Source: Camarhynchus parvulus
Lineage: Eukaryota > Chordata > Aves > Passeriformes > Thraupidae
Assembly (NCBI RefSeq): GCF_901933205.1
Contig: NC_044573.1
Coordinates: 55,063,993-55,127,992 of the forward strand
Length of the DNA: 64,000 nt
Direction: 5' to 3'
Positions within the stretch are counted from its first letter, which is position 1. Every line of letters starts with the position of its first letter. The notes beneath the pieces were generated by a model. It ran no database searches. It had not been told where the DNA came from and saw only the letters and a program-made list of their open reading frames with translations. Positions 24,889-36,367 of this stretch are shown piece after piece. The translations under genes were made by a program, and so were the position numbers.

Positions 24889-27744
24889 CTGTAAAACCAG
24901 AGGGAAAGTAAGGACACAGCTATACACAGACATAACAAAAATTACTATAATATCTTGGGGAAAAAAGTAGGGTTACCATCATAACCTCTCGTAAAAGTGT
25001 CGATAGAGATTTTGAAACTAACGTCCCTACGCCACACATTTATTTGCAAATTCTTTAAATTAAAACTTCTGTAGACTAATTAAAATAGTGAGCAATTAAA
25101 GCAGCCACAAAAGAGGATCTATTAATATGAACAAGTGCCTTGACTTCCTTGCTCTCAGGCTGAGAAATACAACACCATCTGGTTTTGTGTGCCTGTGCTG
25201 ATGTTTAACCAATAGACTGCACAAAATGAGGTTTACGAAATTAAAAAGATTTTATCTATGACAGTCAGTTCCAGTAAAGAAACAAACAACAACATAGAAC
25301 AGAAGCGAAAATCCTCAAATAATTAATTGTACCTCAGGGATAAATCAGTCACTAATTCCAGCTGCATGTCTACTGCTTTGTGCAAAAACTTTCTGACACG
25401 ACAAATTCTAAAATTACCACACGCTGAAACCAAGATTGTTACTGGGATCTTCTCCTTCAGAGCTCCTCTTCCTCATTTCTTACTCTCTTTAGCATTTATA
25501 GTGCCAAAAAGCATATATTCCAATTTGCTTTTAACAAAAGTGTGCTTAAATCTGCTATAAAATTATTTGCCAACCATTGACAAAGGTTAGTAAGGATGAA
25601 AAAGCCTCTTTAAAACGATCTCATTGGTTCTCTGTATTAATCTGAATATAACTAAGGTACAGCACACACGTTAAAAAAAAAAAGTTACTGCAGAACTGTT
25701 TGTTCTTTCTTTGAGGTCAAGGGATCAGCTTGAGGTAAAGTAGGGTGGAGGTTTCACAGAGGCCTTGGTCTCATCAAATCATCTATCCTTGACTACAAAT
25801 TAGAAAATAGAGTAAAAATTACTATCAGATTACACCAGGAGCATCTGCTCTCTAATGCTGCATAACTGGGATCTCATCAAAATAAGTAGCCAGACTCTAA
25901 ACTTGTTACTAGGGGAGCAACTGACTATGCCCTGTCTCAAATAGACAGAACTATTATTTTTTAGGTCTACTGGATAGAAGAAAATAATACTGGAAAAGTC
26001 TGTATCCATATGCTTTGCTCCACCAATGCAGTAAACAGGTACAACTGAACCACCATCTCAACCCAGCATGAGAGAACACTTTAATTTTCAGTTCCTCTGG
26101 TAGGATACAGACTGTTCTATATCTGGTTCAAAACCTTTCACATGTAAGGAAATAAAAAAAAATCAAGTCAGAAAGAAAAGAGCCTCAACCACATATGCAG
26201 TATCTACAGAGAAAAGGAGCCAAAAAAGAAAGCCATATTTTTAAGAAAATGCACTTATATTGAATCACACTAAGCAGCAGTGAACAAGTGTAGCGCCTGA
26301 CTTCAATCACCTGCCTTGTTCATTAGGCAACTTTGGAAATACCATGAGATAAAGATTAATTTTAATTACTTTTTTTAAAAACAAAGAAGCACTTTGAAAG
26401 AATAGCTCATTGTCTTCCTGATGAAGTTAAAAGGTAAATTCACATGGTGAATGAGTGCAGGCTTTGAAATCAGCAGATAATTCAGAACATCATTTAGATC
26501 TCTCTAAAATGAGAAGATAAATCCCACTTTGGTCGAAGTTGAAATCATGCTAACCACCTTTGCTGGATTGGCTGACTTTTATAGTGTTCAAAGGTTAAAA
26601 AAAAAGTGACTGAAGTGACTGCATGCAAAAACCACAAATCAAGTGTAATCAATGTCATCAGGACAGCCATCCTATTTTTGCTATGCTTATGTGGGTGATA
26701 ACCTTCTCCTTGGCTATGAATCTGTGTTTACTTGTGCAAACCACAAGTGTTTGGAAATAAACACTTGGACTGTAGAATAGTACATAAAATAATCCTATTT
26801 GTAATAGAGCTACAGTTCCTACATTCATATAATAATATTTTTCCTTTTGACGAGCTTTATCATGAATTTACCATTTAAATGTTAGCATAATTAGTCTGTT
26901 TTCATGCACATGATCTGCACCTTAGGCAATACACTGTTCACTCAAAGTGCCTGATTGACTTCACAGAATAAAGAATGTAAAATCTGGCTGCTAAAAACAG
27001 AAAGATCTGTGTGTGATGGACATACTTCTTTAGATTGCAAGTATCATTGTTTAGCCTTTCAGATTTCCTGTAAGTCTAAGGAAAAGATAATGCATTTAAT
27101 ATTTATCATAATTTTTTGTTTATTTTAATCAACATGACTTCAAGAGATGGGAAAACATGCTGATCTGAGAGAGAAATTAGGAAAATTTTCATACATGACA
27201 GCTGGGATAAGAAGGAAGGAAAGTAAAGCTAAATTGTAGACTTTATCCACACCTTAAGGTGTCAAACAAGACTGAAAATGAAAAGCAAAACCTTAGGAAA
27301 AATTACATTAAAAAGAAAAAATAAAAGCACTTGGACATTACATAGGCTTACCCAGTAAAAACAAATGTTGAATGTCAAATAAAAAGTAACACCAATTTTA
27401 AGTTAAAGTGCCCCAATAAAACTGCACTTATTGGTTTTAAAATCATACTTTTTCCTAACAGCTTCAGAGAAGAACATAAGGTTATGTCTAAATCCTTTAT
27501 AAGCACAGATACTCAAATTCACAGTTTAACTACTCTCAGAAATGGCCTTTGGATTTGGAATTTGTGTTCTCTTAGCAACTACTCAGCACTGCTGAGAAGA
27601 TTAATCTTCTTTCTGGTTTTAAACAAAGAAAACATTAGTAACATGTCAGTAAGGAAAAGAGTCTAGAAGGCTGTAAAACATGCTTCATTTGCATCCAGTG
27701 AGGAAGTCCTCTTTTTTCTGCATACCTCCCTAGGAAAGATTATG

Positions 27745-27862
27745 AAATATCCTGAATTAGCAGGGACCTGCAAGGATAATCAAGTCCAGCTCCTGGCCCT
27801 GCCCAGGACAGTCCCAACAATCACACCACACGCCTGAGAGCATTGACACACATCAACCACAG
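27745..27862 (-). mobile_element. CR1 LINE short 3' fragment (sense to ESR1)
   Basis: On the plus strand this reads CAAGTCCAGCTCCTGGCCCT then CACGCCTGAGAGCATTG. That is the reverse complement of the 3' end found at 9155-9250 and 49895-49990 (TGCTCTCAGGC, GGGCCAGGA). Only about 120 bp remain. Confidence 0.8.
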
Positions 27863-30479
27863 AACCACTGATGAATGGGAGAGGAGGAGAGGTTAAAATT
27901 TGTATACTCCATGTTATGTCCTTCAGCCGTGTCATGGAGCGTACAAGCTGTGTTTGCTTTCCAGGGGAATCTTCTTGTCTTCACTTAGGTACAACTGTTC
28001 CTGCTCACATGAGCAGGTAATTCCAGCCAAATGGCTGATACCAAGCTCTTCTTAAACCTTTCCATATAGTAACAGGAAAAATGAAAAATTAGGAGAACGG
28101 GCATGAGGATAACAAGCCTGCTGCCATCTCACCAGTATAATAATGCATGAACTTATATACTGAGAAAGAATGAGATATATTTTAAAAGCCACTATTTAAC
28201 TTCATAAATCTATAAACATTAAATTACATTTTCTACTCAAGCAAATAATTTTGAATTTTTTATTATTATCTTAAAATTTAATTTGGTGCTTCATCTACTA
28301 TTTCAGGATTTTGATACCATGTGCAAAGTTTACTTTTACCCTGATCCAATTTTTCTAATTTTAGACAACGTAACAAAACAGAAAGGATATTTTTTCCTCA
28401 TGACAAATAAAAATAGACAAAAATACTGATCCAATCTTACAAAATCTGGCAAGGAGTATGACATCAAGTTTCTGTTTCCCTAGCTGATAAATCACAATTG
28501 TTTTAAGTCCTTGGCACATGATTAAAACAACAGCTGTGTTAAAGGGAAAAACTCCCACAATGTATTACTCACAACCATCTCAATATGATCTCTCCAGAGA
28601 CTAAAAGCATTTTCAGAGAGAGTTATAGGCATGTCATGGCCATCTTATTCCCACAGACTTTGAATGAAACTCTTGTATTTTTAGCTTCCCATTTTATTTG
28701 AGCCAGAATGGGAAGGGGTAGAATTCTACTAAAGAAAACTCCCACAACTATTATAAAGAGCCTAAGAAGCTAAAAATATTGCAAATTACTCTCATGCACT
28801 CAAAATACTATCAAATTTTATTAAAAAAAATTAATGTAAGCCTCTATTTTTATTCCAGTTATAACATCAGGTTTGGATCTTCAGTACCTGCATGATTCCT
28901 GCTATCATACATTTTTCAAGGAGCTGTGTGGTGGTTTTTGAACTGAATTTTCTGCACTGAAGACTGTAAAACTAAAACCTCAGTACAGCCAACAGCTGGT
29001 GTGCTAAATTATTATACTGTTCTTTGATACCAGTATTTTGACAAAAAAAAAGAGAAAATATGTTTTCAGCCTGTGTACCACTTTTTCCTGCAAAGCACAA
29101 CCTAGTTATACAATTCTTTAATTAATTTGTATGTATCTGTGATCCTTGGTTTTCTCCCTCATACCCCAATACCATCCATGCTCTATAGTATGAAGAGTCA
29201 CCCATTTTATAATCAGAAGGGTCAACCAAGGTATCTTAGTCTCTTGTCCTGCATATCTCTAGCCACATTTTAGAATGGGAATAGCTGTGTTATCTGCCAC
29301 ACGCTCTAAAAGCAAGTGGAACAGTTTAGCACTTTCCTGCAAGACAAAAATTGCATGTTCTCTTGTAGTTTCTAAATGTGAAGTGCTTTTGTTTCTCATG
29401 TGAATATTCTGAATTGCTGAAAGGCTTAGTCCTGAGCTAGAAGTAATGTGAGTTTTCAGACAAAATATTCACTAAACACTTGTAATAATGTTTATTAAAC
29501 ATGTAATAAACATGTAACATGTTTAATTTTTTGTTGTTGCTTGATATTGCACAACAGTCATATTCCAGGTGAACATTAAAGGTGATAATACAGGGTACAT
29601 TAAGAACATCTTCTAAAAGCCAGGAATTCTATCTAGGAAGTGGGAAGAGCTCTGGATTTTGCAGAGGAAAAACTAATGACCATTTATAAAATCAGATAAG
29701 AGTCATTTCTCTACTCTCTGTCAATGTGTGTTGCCCAACTTCACAAATGTTTTCAATATTGCCTACATTGACACATAATAAGTCAGCTAGGAATATATAG
29801 TTCAGATGATTTCAGAAAATCAGTCTCAGAAAAGAACTGTCAGAGTTCACTGCTACAATGGAAGCTGATACTGAATAAGGCTCCATAGTGTCTGTCCAGA
29901 ATCCAGTTATATGTATTCCTCACAAATGGGTTGTGATCTGGAGTATTTCTTTTATTAATTGTTATTCATTTGTAGATGACATTTTTATGCATTAGAAGAA
30001 CAGAGGAAAGGCCAGACTACTCTGTTAGTCAGACTGAAATAAATGGCAGGAGAGTACAGAATAAGAATTCCAAATTACCTTGGCAAACTGGAGGTAGCAC
30101 ATGGGAAAACAACAGGACAAAAGCACGAAGTACAAAGGACTGGTAGAAATCTCTGCATTAAAATAGGAGTAATCATATGCTCAAAACAATGAGGAAAATA
30201 AATGATTTCTTCTGCAGAAAACTATACCTGACTTTATTCTGCATCACACATCGATTATGAGTGAAGAGTATCATGTTTTTGTAAATAAGGCAAACATTAC
30301 AGTGTGATGGATATAGACAAATACTATGTGATGGATGGGTTTGTAAGATAATCATATTACTCTGTTCAGTGCTTGTGAAACACCATATTGAAGGAAATCA
30401 TGCTTCAAGAAAAAAAGAAAACAGTAGAAAGTGGAGAACCTCCAAAGCAGAACAACTAGAATATTACAAGTCAGTAAAA

Positions 30480-30842
30480 AAAGATCTGTGAGAAAATGTT
30501 GAATAAACCTTGTTTCCTCAGGTTAGGTAAAACAGAATTATTTTTTTCAAGTGTGATAGCAAACTTCCATGATTTAAAGGTTGTTGCAGAAAGAAAGAGA
30601 ACTTTTTTTTTTTTTTGTGGCATGATTCTCAGGAAAACAAGTGAGGACCTTAACCTGCAGGCGGGGAGATTCAAATTTCCCAGTAGCCTTCAAAGATAAG
30701 GAGAATAAAACATTGGATCAAGCTACAGGTTTTAAGAAGCAGATCAACATATATATGGAATTGGTAGAAGTTGATCCTATCACAGGACAGAATGATGAGC
30801 TCAGTCAGGGTCCACTGCAGCTCTATGATTTGCTTAGGCCTT
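30480..30842 (+). mobile_element. Ancient CR1/L3-like LINE 3' remnant
   Basis: Contains a TTTAAAGGTTGTTGCAGAAA region, then a GAGGACCTTAACCTGCAGGC region, and ends GCAGCTCTATGATTTG, which fits the old CR1/L3 terminus (CAGCTCTATGATT). A T14 run at 30603-30616 interrupts it. It is antisense to ESR1. Confidence 0.6.
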
Positions 30843-32309
30843 GAAAAATAAGGAAGTATCCTGGATACAAACATCTTAAGCCACTATCACATCCATGCTG
30901 AATGCAGCACTTAAAATTTGCTAGAAAAGTACCACATTCAAAATTGTCTTACTAGAAAAAAAGAGGCACTGACTCTTGCCTTTCAATAGCACTCAAATTT
31001 CTGACATGAGATCACCATAAATTGCATAGCTGAAATTAAAAATGCATGTTAGAGAATGCAATCAGAGCACATATTTACCTCAAGGAACACTGGAGAAAAA
31101 CTACTAAAAGCACAAAAGGAAATCAAAAGAAGTTTCAGAAGAACCTGGCTGACCACCAGCAGTTAGAGCAGTCTCAATGACAGCTAAATCCAGATAGACT
31201 TTCCAAATCCACCTTTTCCAGCCTTCAAACTTCCAACAGCCATCTCCAACTGGAACCATGTGTTTTCCACCCTGAGGCCAGATGCCCATCTGCAGCTCCC
31301 TGTTGATAGGCTGTGATTAACTCTGCTAAACTCACTGAGGTTCCTGTTCTGTAGTTTGGCTGACAGCTCATAGTACCAGTGTACAAGCAGTCTTATTAGG
31401 GAGTTTCTGCCTTCTTGGCTGCAGGATCTGAGCTGTTATAAAACAGATTACAAAAATACCATCAAAACAGAAGACAAGAATAGAAAATTAAAGGGAAGAT
31501 CTCAGAAACATCCCAGATTGACACTATTGCAATTGCTGCACTTCACCATTACCTAAACACTCACTTACAAGCATGTTTCACCAGTAAAATTCTCTCAAAC
31601 ATGAAAATATGTATACATTACCACCCCTCTCAACATTACATACTTTCAACAAAGTACAGCTCTATCACTGTCAAATAAAAACAACTGATAACACTCAAAG
31701 TCTACTGCCAAAACTCTCCTACTTGATGGTCAAAAGGCATAACTGCTAATTAAAATCCAGGTTCAAGGCACACTAGCAAAATACTTCCCAGCTTCAAGAA
31801 TTCCTGCACTTTGGAGACCATTATATCTCTGATCAAGACATTAAAGGCAGGCCTCTGGAATTCCTCAGCGATTCATCCATTCTCAGAAGCCAACCTGTTC
31901 TGGTAATGCCTCCCATGATGGAGTAATTTTTAACTGACTATATGTGAAATATCCCAGATATGAGCAAAAGCTGTGAACAAAAGCCGAGAAGATGCACCTG
32001 AAAAGCATAAGAAAGGCACATGAAGGGGAAATAGAATGGGTGATTTCTAAAATGCTTGAGCAATTCTGGGATCAAGATACCCTTTAACACAAGGATTTAC
32101 TCCTGATTTGTTCTGAATCACTTGTGCTCCCTCTGGGGGTTTGCAGACACCCATATGTAGGCATTTGCTGGATGCTTGTCAGAGGTGGTATGAGTAATTC
32201 CTTCCTGTCTCATAGGGCTTGGTGGCCATCCAAAAACCAAGAGAATTAGAAGGGGGAAAGAATGTGTGAGTCACAAGGGGATTTTTAATTTGTAAATGGC
32301 ATTTGTAAG

Positions 32310-32620
32310 GCTCGTGTTGAAATACATCATCCAATTCTGACATCCAGATTTTAGAGAAGCTGTTATGGGTGTGGGGGAATGAGTAAAGGTGCAAAGATAA
32401 TGGATTCAGAAGATAGAAAGATATACAGCAGGAGACTGAAACATTTTAGTTCACTTAAGATATCAAGGTGATTTGATGACTTGATGACCTAATTTTTAAG
32501 AACTTTCCACAAGAGAAAAATAGTAGTAGTTACTAAGACTGGTTCACGAAAGTGATGAAAAAGCCAAAGACACATAAGAGGTAGAATAATATACATGGTT
32601 TTGGTAGATTTTTAGCATAT
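32310..32620 (+). mobile_element. Ancient CR1/L3-like LINE remnant
   Basis: Weak but ordered resemblance to the old CR1 3' region: CATCCAATTCTGACATCCAG, then a region rich in AGGTGCAAAGATAATGGATT, then a GAGACTGAAACATTTTAGTT segment. It is highly decayed, so the call is tentative. Confidence 0.45.
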
Positions 32621-34204
32621 GGGAGGACAAATCATTAGAATAAGCCATCATTATGGCTTAAGAAAATGCTTGAGCTCATGGGCATCTTGAATCTGCACAT
32701 CTTCTAAAATATTTACCTCCATCAAGTTACTGAGCTTTGGAGATGGATAGCATATAAAGTTCATATTCAGAGAAGAGAGTTATTTATCTAATGGCCCTTC
32801 TTGGTCTTAAAATTCATAAATATTTTAGGAGACAAGTACAGTGTGCTGTGGTTTGGCTCTTTGTTATACTTCTGAAATCACGTCCCTCAACCAAATACAA
32901 TTCTGAAGGCTATACATGCTGGGGGAAGAGTAAACCACTCTTCCATCACCGAGCAACGTGGTATCCTTGGTGTCCTGTGACTTTTCTCTCCCATGAAAGC
33001 TTGTACATTAATAACACTCTGCACTGAGTTTTCTCAAAACAAGGTCCCAAAGCCCTTTTGGGACATAAACTAACAAAATAGACTGACATAGGCAGCTTCA
33101 GGACGCAGTTCAGGTTTTCAGCAAACCATCTGTTGTTTAACCAAAACTGAAAACTTGCACATATTGAGGCAATTTCTAATTCAGGTTACCTCTTAAGCTT
33201 TAACTACTTGACAACAAAGGAAAACACCTCAGCATTTAAAACTCACAAAATATTACCAGGAACATTCCAGATCCCCTGGATAAAAGTGAACATTGTCACC
33301 TCAGGTAAGTTTCAATGCAGATGTGAGTTTTCATAAAATTTCAGTATATACTTACACAGGTAAATAAAATTACCTCAGATATCACTGAGAATAACAGAGG
33401 TAATTCATTACCACACGCAGTTTTTTCATGTCTGTCCTTACTTTTTCCTGTGGTTCTATTAAGAACAATGAAGAATGCTTGTATACACTCTAACAGGAAC
33501 ATGAAGGTTCATTACAGCAACTCTCTTATGGAATCTCTGATGAGAAGTACAGAAATTATTATCTCTACATCTATATAGTCACTGAGAAATACAGATTAGC
33601 AAAGAAAAAAGTAGCACAGTTATCTTTGCTGAAACAACAAAAAACTTTGCTTAAAGCATTTTGGTTATTTTTGTTCACACAAAAAAGTTCTGTGAACCTC
33701 AACAGTGTTGGATCATATGAGTCACAGGAATTTTTTCCCATTTATTTTAGGAATGCAGAGCATATATACAATGCAGTATATATAATAAATCAAAAATACA
33801 TACAATAATATTTAGTCCACGTATTCTTCTATAAATATACCTGCACATAAGTAGCATTCATTCCTAGCTATCTGATCACAGTATATTTAAAATTATTATC
33901 ATCTGCAAGGTAAATGCATGGTTTTGCATCTATTCTCAATCTAAAAATTACTTTCATTTTCATAAATTGTACACATATTCAATGAGAACATGTAACTGCG
34001 GAAATAGAGATCCTTTCCAAATCCAGTAGAAAATTCAAAAATTACCTTAGTTCAAGACTGGGTAGCTATGACTTTAAAAGTTCAGAAGACTTTTCTTACC
34101 CTCTGTGATCAAATGATCACAATTCTCTCATAAGTACTCATATTCTTGAATTATTTTCTTTATATTTGTGGATGTCATTTTTTACTCTAACTTAATCACA
34201 AAAG

Positions 34205-34440
34205 AGGCGGATCAACTGGAGAAAGTACAGAGGAGCTTAACAAATGGGATCAGAAGTCTAGAAAGTATGTTCTACTGAAAGAAATTGGTTTGTTTAGTCT
34301 AAAAAAGAGAAGACTGTGAAAAGATATGATAACAGACTTCAACTATGTAAAAGGTTGTTGCAATAAGCGTTCTTCGTGCCCACAGGGGATAGGGCAAGAA
34401 GCAAGGAGCTTAAATTAGACAAACATAACTTAAAGATCAT
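34205..34440 (+). mobile_element. Ancient CR1/L3-like LINE remnant
   Basis: Ordered matches: GGAGAAAGTACAGAGGAGCT, AAATTGGTTTGTTTAGTCTA, GATATGATAACAGACTTCAA, GATAGGGCAAGAAGCAAGGA. These follow the old CR1 3' region in order. It is antisense to ESR1. Confidence 0.65.
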
Positions 34441-34512
34441 GCAAGACATTTTATGGGATCCTGGAAACTTAAGTTTCAAGATTTAAAAGCTTATCTACTT
34501 AAAAATTACATT

Positions 34513-34534
34513 AAAAAAAAAAATATATATATAT
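34513..34534. repeat. A-run plus (AT)n microsatellite
   Basis: A run of A followed by about six AT units, just after the ancient CR1 remnant ending near 34440. Confidence 0.8.
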
Positions 34535-36150
34535 GTAGCAAGAAGCAAATTTACTAACTAGTCTTTAGTATAGCACAAATAGAAAACAGATCCAGTTTGG
34601 TGGACCACAACATTTGTCCATGTGGAGACCAGGGCAAAACCACCAAGTGCTGACAGCAGAAACTCAATGAAATGGATTCATTTCCTCTATCACAATGGCC
34701 AAACACTGAAGATCTTTGCTGCACAATATCCACTTTGTTGTGATTCAGTTCAGTTCAAGCACAAAGACATAATTTCAAAAGTCTAAGAATAATTCTGACT
34801 TGGTCAGAGGAACCAAAAAGGAAAAATAACAAATACACAATAAGGGAGCTGTTCTCCTGACATCACAAGTTAAAGTAAATTACTCTGATGTGAAGAAGAA
34901 AAAGCATTTCACCCTTTCTCCCTTCAGTGTTGCTTATTACTGACCTCTGGGTCTAACCACTCGTTCTTTTAAAAATAATTTCAGTGTGTCTGCACAAATA
35001 GAAATATGAGTAACTATTAACTAATCATTGTCATTCAAATAATTCCATCCATGTCTACCCCTCCATCATTCTTTCACTTTTTTCCTTCAAGGGGGGAAGA
35101 TTCTGAGCTGAATGCTGGAAGTCCTAATTAACTCACCTCAGTGCTAGTCATGCAACAAAACAGGCAATAATCACTCCTTGTGAAATGATGTAAAACTGTT
35201 CCACACTATGTTACCTTCAGTAAAACAGGCAACAGAATTTTTTGTGCCTATGTGTCACCTGGAGACCTTCAAAAAGCTATAGAAACCTAAATAAAGCACA
35301 GCACTTTACTAGTTGTCTGTTTAAAAGGAAGAAATCTGTTTTATTTTCTTCTCTAAATCTTAGATACTGAACAGTACCTGTACTTTCTGCAGAATTATAA
35401 TTACTTCTTACTCATTTTAAGAGATGTTGAACAAAGCAAAAAAAAAAAAGCATCCGTTCTACAAAGTGACAGGCATTTAAGGAAAGAATTATCCCTGTCA
35501 CAGTAATTAACAGTGGTTTTGTTAGATGCCCTTTACTCCAGTAGCCTTTTTAACCACAACAAGACTGTGAACAAAACCATTCTGTGTACAGTTCAAAGCC
35601 CTGCTTTCTTGACAGACACAAATAATATTTCATTAAGGAAACATTCCTTTTCAATACCAGCTCTCAGAAGACATCTAGAATCTTTAATGAATTGAAATTT
35701 GAACTGGACAATCTGGCCAATGAAGCACTAAATCAAGATTAATAAATCAATCAGCAGGAATTAATCATCTGACACGGAATTCTCAAAAATGCCTTGGACA
35801 AGAGGAGAGATATGCATAGCCTGAAAGAGTGATCATCTTGATCCAATATGGACTTTTGAACTGAATTTCTCACTATCACCATGGTCAGATATACCTAAAG
35901 TAAGGATGATATAGAAAAGCTTTGCTTCTCCTCATTAATGTTGGACTAAGTAACAACATATTTTATACCTGCTAGAAGCATTCACCAAGTACAGAGCTAA
36001 AAGTATGTGGGAGAACACAACAACTGCTAATGAAAACCCAAGAAATGTCATTGTCCCAGACTCGGGCTGGAATCTCAAGTACTTTCAGTTTCCTCAAGAT
36101 GGAATATAAAGAGTAAAGAGTAAAGGTGATTCACTTGAGCAGGTTATTAC

Positions 36151-36341
36151 CTTGAATGCTCCTTTTGAAAAAGGCCTTGCAGCCCTCGCAGGACCAGACC
36201 CCATAGTGGTACCCCGAGGCGTAGTCGTTGCAGACGGCGCAGTACCGCGTCTCCTTGGTGGACTCCATGGCCAGGCTCCCCTTCTCGTTGCTGCTGGACA
36301 TCCTCTCCCGGATGCTGTGGCGCCTGTTATCGGAGCTCGGC
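36151..36341 (-). CDS. ESR1: ESR1 exon 2: end of A/B region and first zinc finger (P-box)
   Basis: Exon of 191 bp, the human exon 2 length: one base finishes Arg151, then 63 codons (human 152-214), then one base of Gly215. The acceptor is ATCGACAG and the donor GTAATA. The first 30 or so residues are the end of the A/B region. They include RERMSS, a basophilic-kinase motif whose last Ser aligns with human Ser167. The first zinc finger follows as CAVC, 13 residues, CEGC (Cys185, 188, 202, 205). The P-box EGCKA, with Glu203, Gly204 and Ala207, specifies AGGTCA half-sites. Human Met174 is Leu here, but Met176 is kept in a strong context (GCCATGG), and there is a second Met at position 165. The exon is CpG-rich (13 CpG in 191 bp), unlike the introns. 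Exon 1 is not in the window. Confidence 0.98.
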
Positions 36342-36367
36342 CTGTCGATAGCATTAAAAAAAAAAAA
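36342..36367 (-). promoter_or_regulatory. Splice acceptor of ESR1 exon 2 with homopolymer polypyrimidine tract
   Basis: On the minus strand the end of intron 1 is a run of 12 T (A12 at 36356-36367 on the plus strand), then 12 bases (AATGCTATCGAC), then AG. The pyrimidine tract is therefore a pure mononucleotide run set back from the AG, with a purine-containing spacer that includes a CpG. The exon border itself is certain from protein alignment. That the T12 run is the working tract is inferred. Confidence 0.8.

Larger units (their letters stand above)
24889..36150 (-). other. ESR1 intron 2 (complete, about 11.3 kb)
   Basis: Complete intron between exons 2 and 3, with donor GTAATA and acceptor TTTTACAG. 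It contains a sense-strand CR1 fragment (27745-27862) and three very decayed CR1/L3-like fragments close together (30480-30842, 32310-32620, 34205-34440). There is a T14 run inside the first of these and an A/AT microsatellite at 34513-34534. I see nothing recognisable in 24889-27744, 27863-30479, 30843-32309, 32621-34204 and 34535-36150, apart from a short inverted repeat at 29494-29527 and a near-palindrome at 34104-34121. Confidence 0.9.

Noticed and set aside
28000..28017. Small hairpin CCTGCTC-ACAT-GAGCAGG
   Set aside because: A 7-bp stem is too short to separate from chance.
34104..34121. Near-palindrome TGTGATCA-AA-TGATCACA
   Set aside because: An 8-bp arm length is expected by chance in 64 kb, and no further context supports function.
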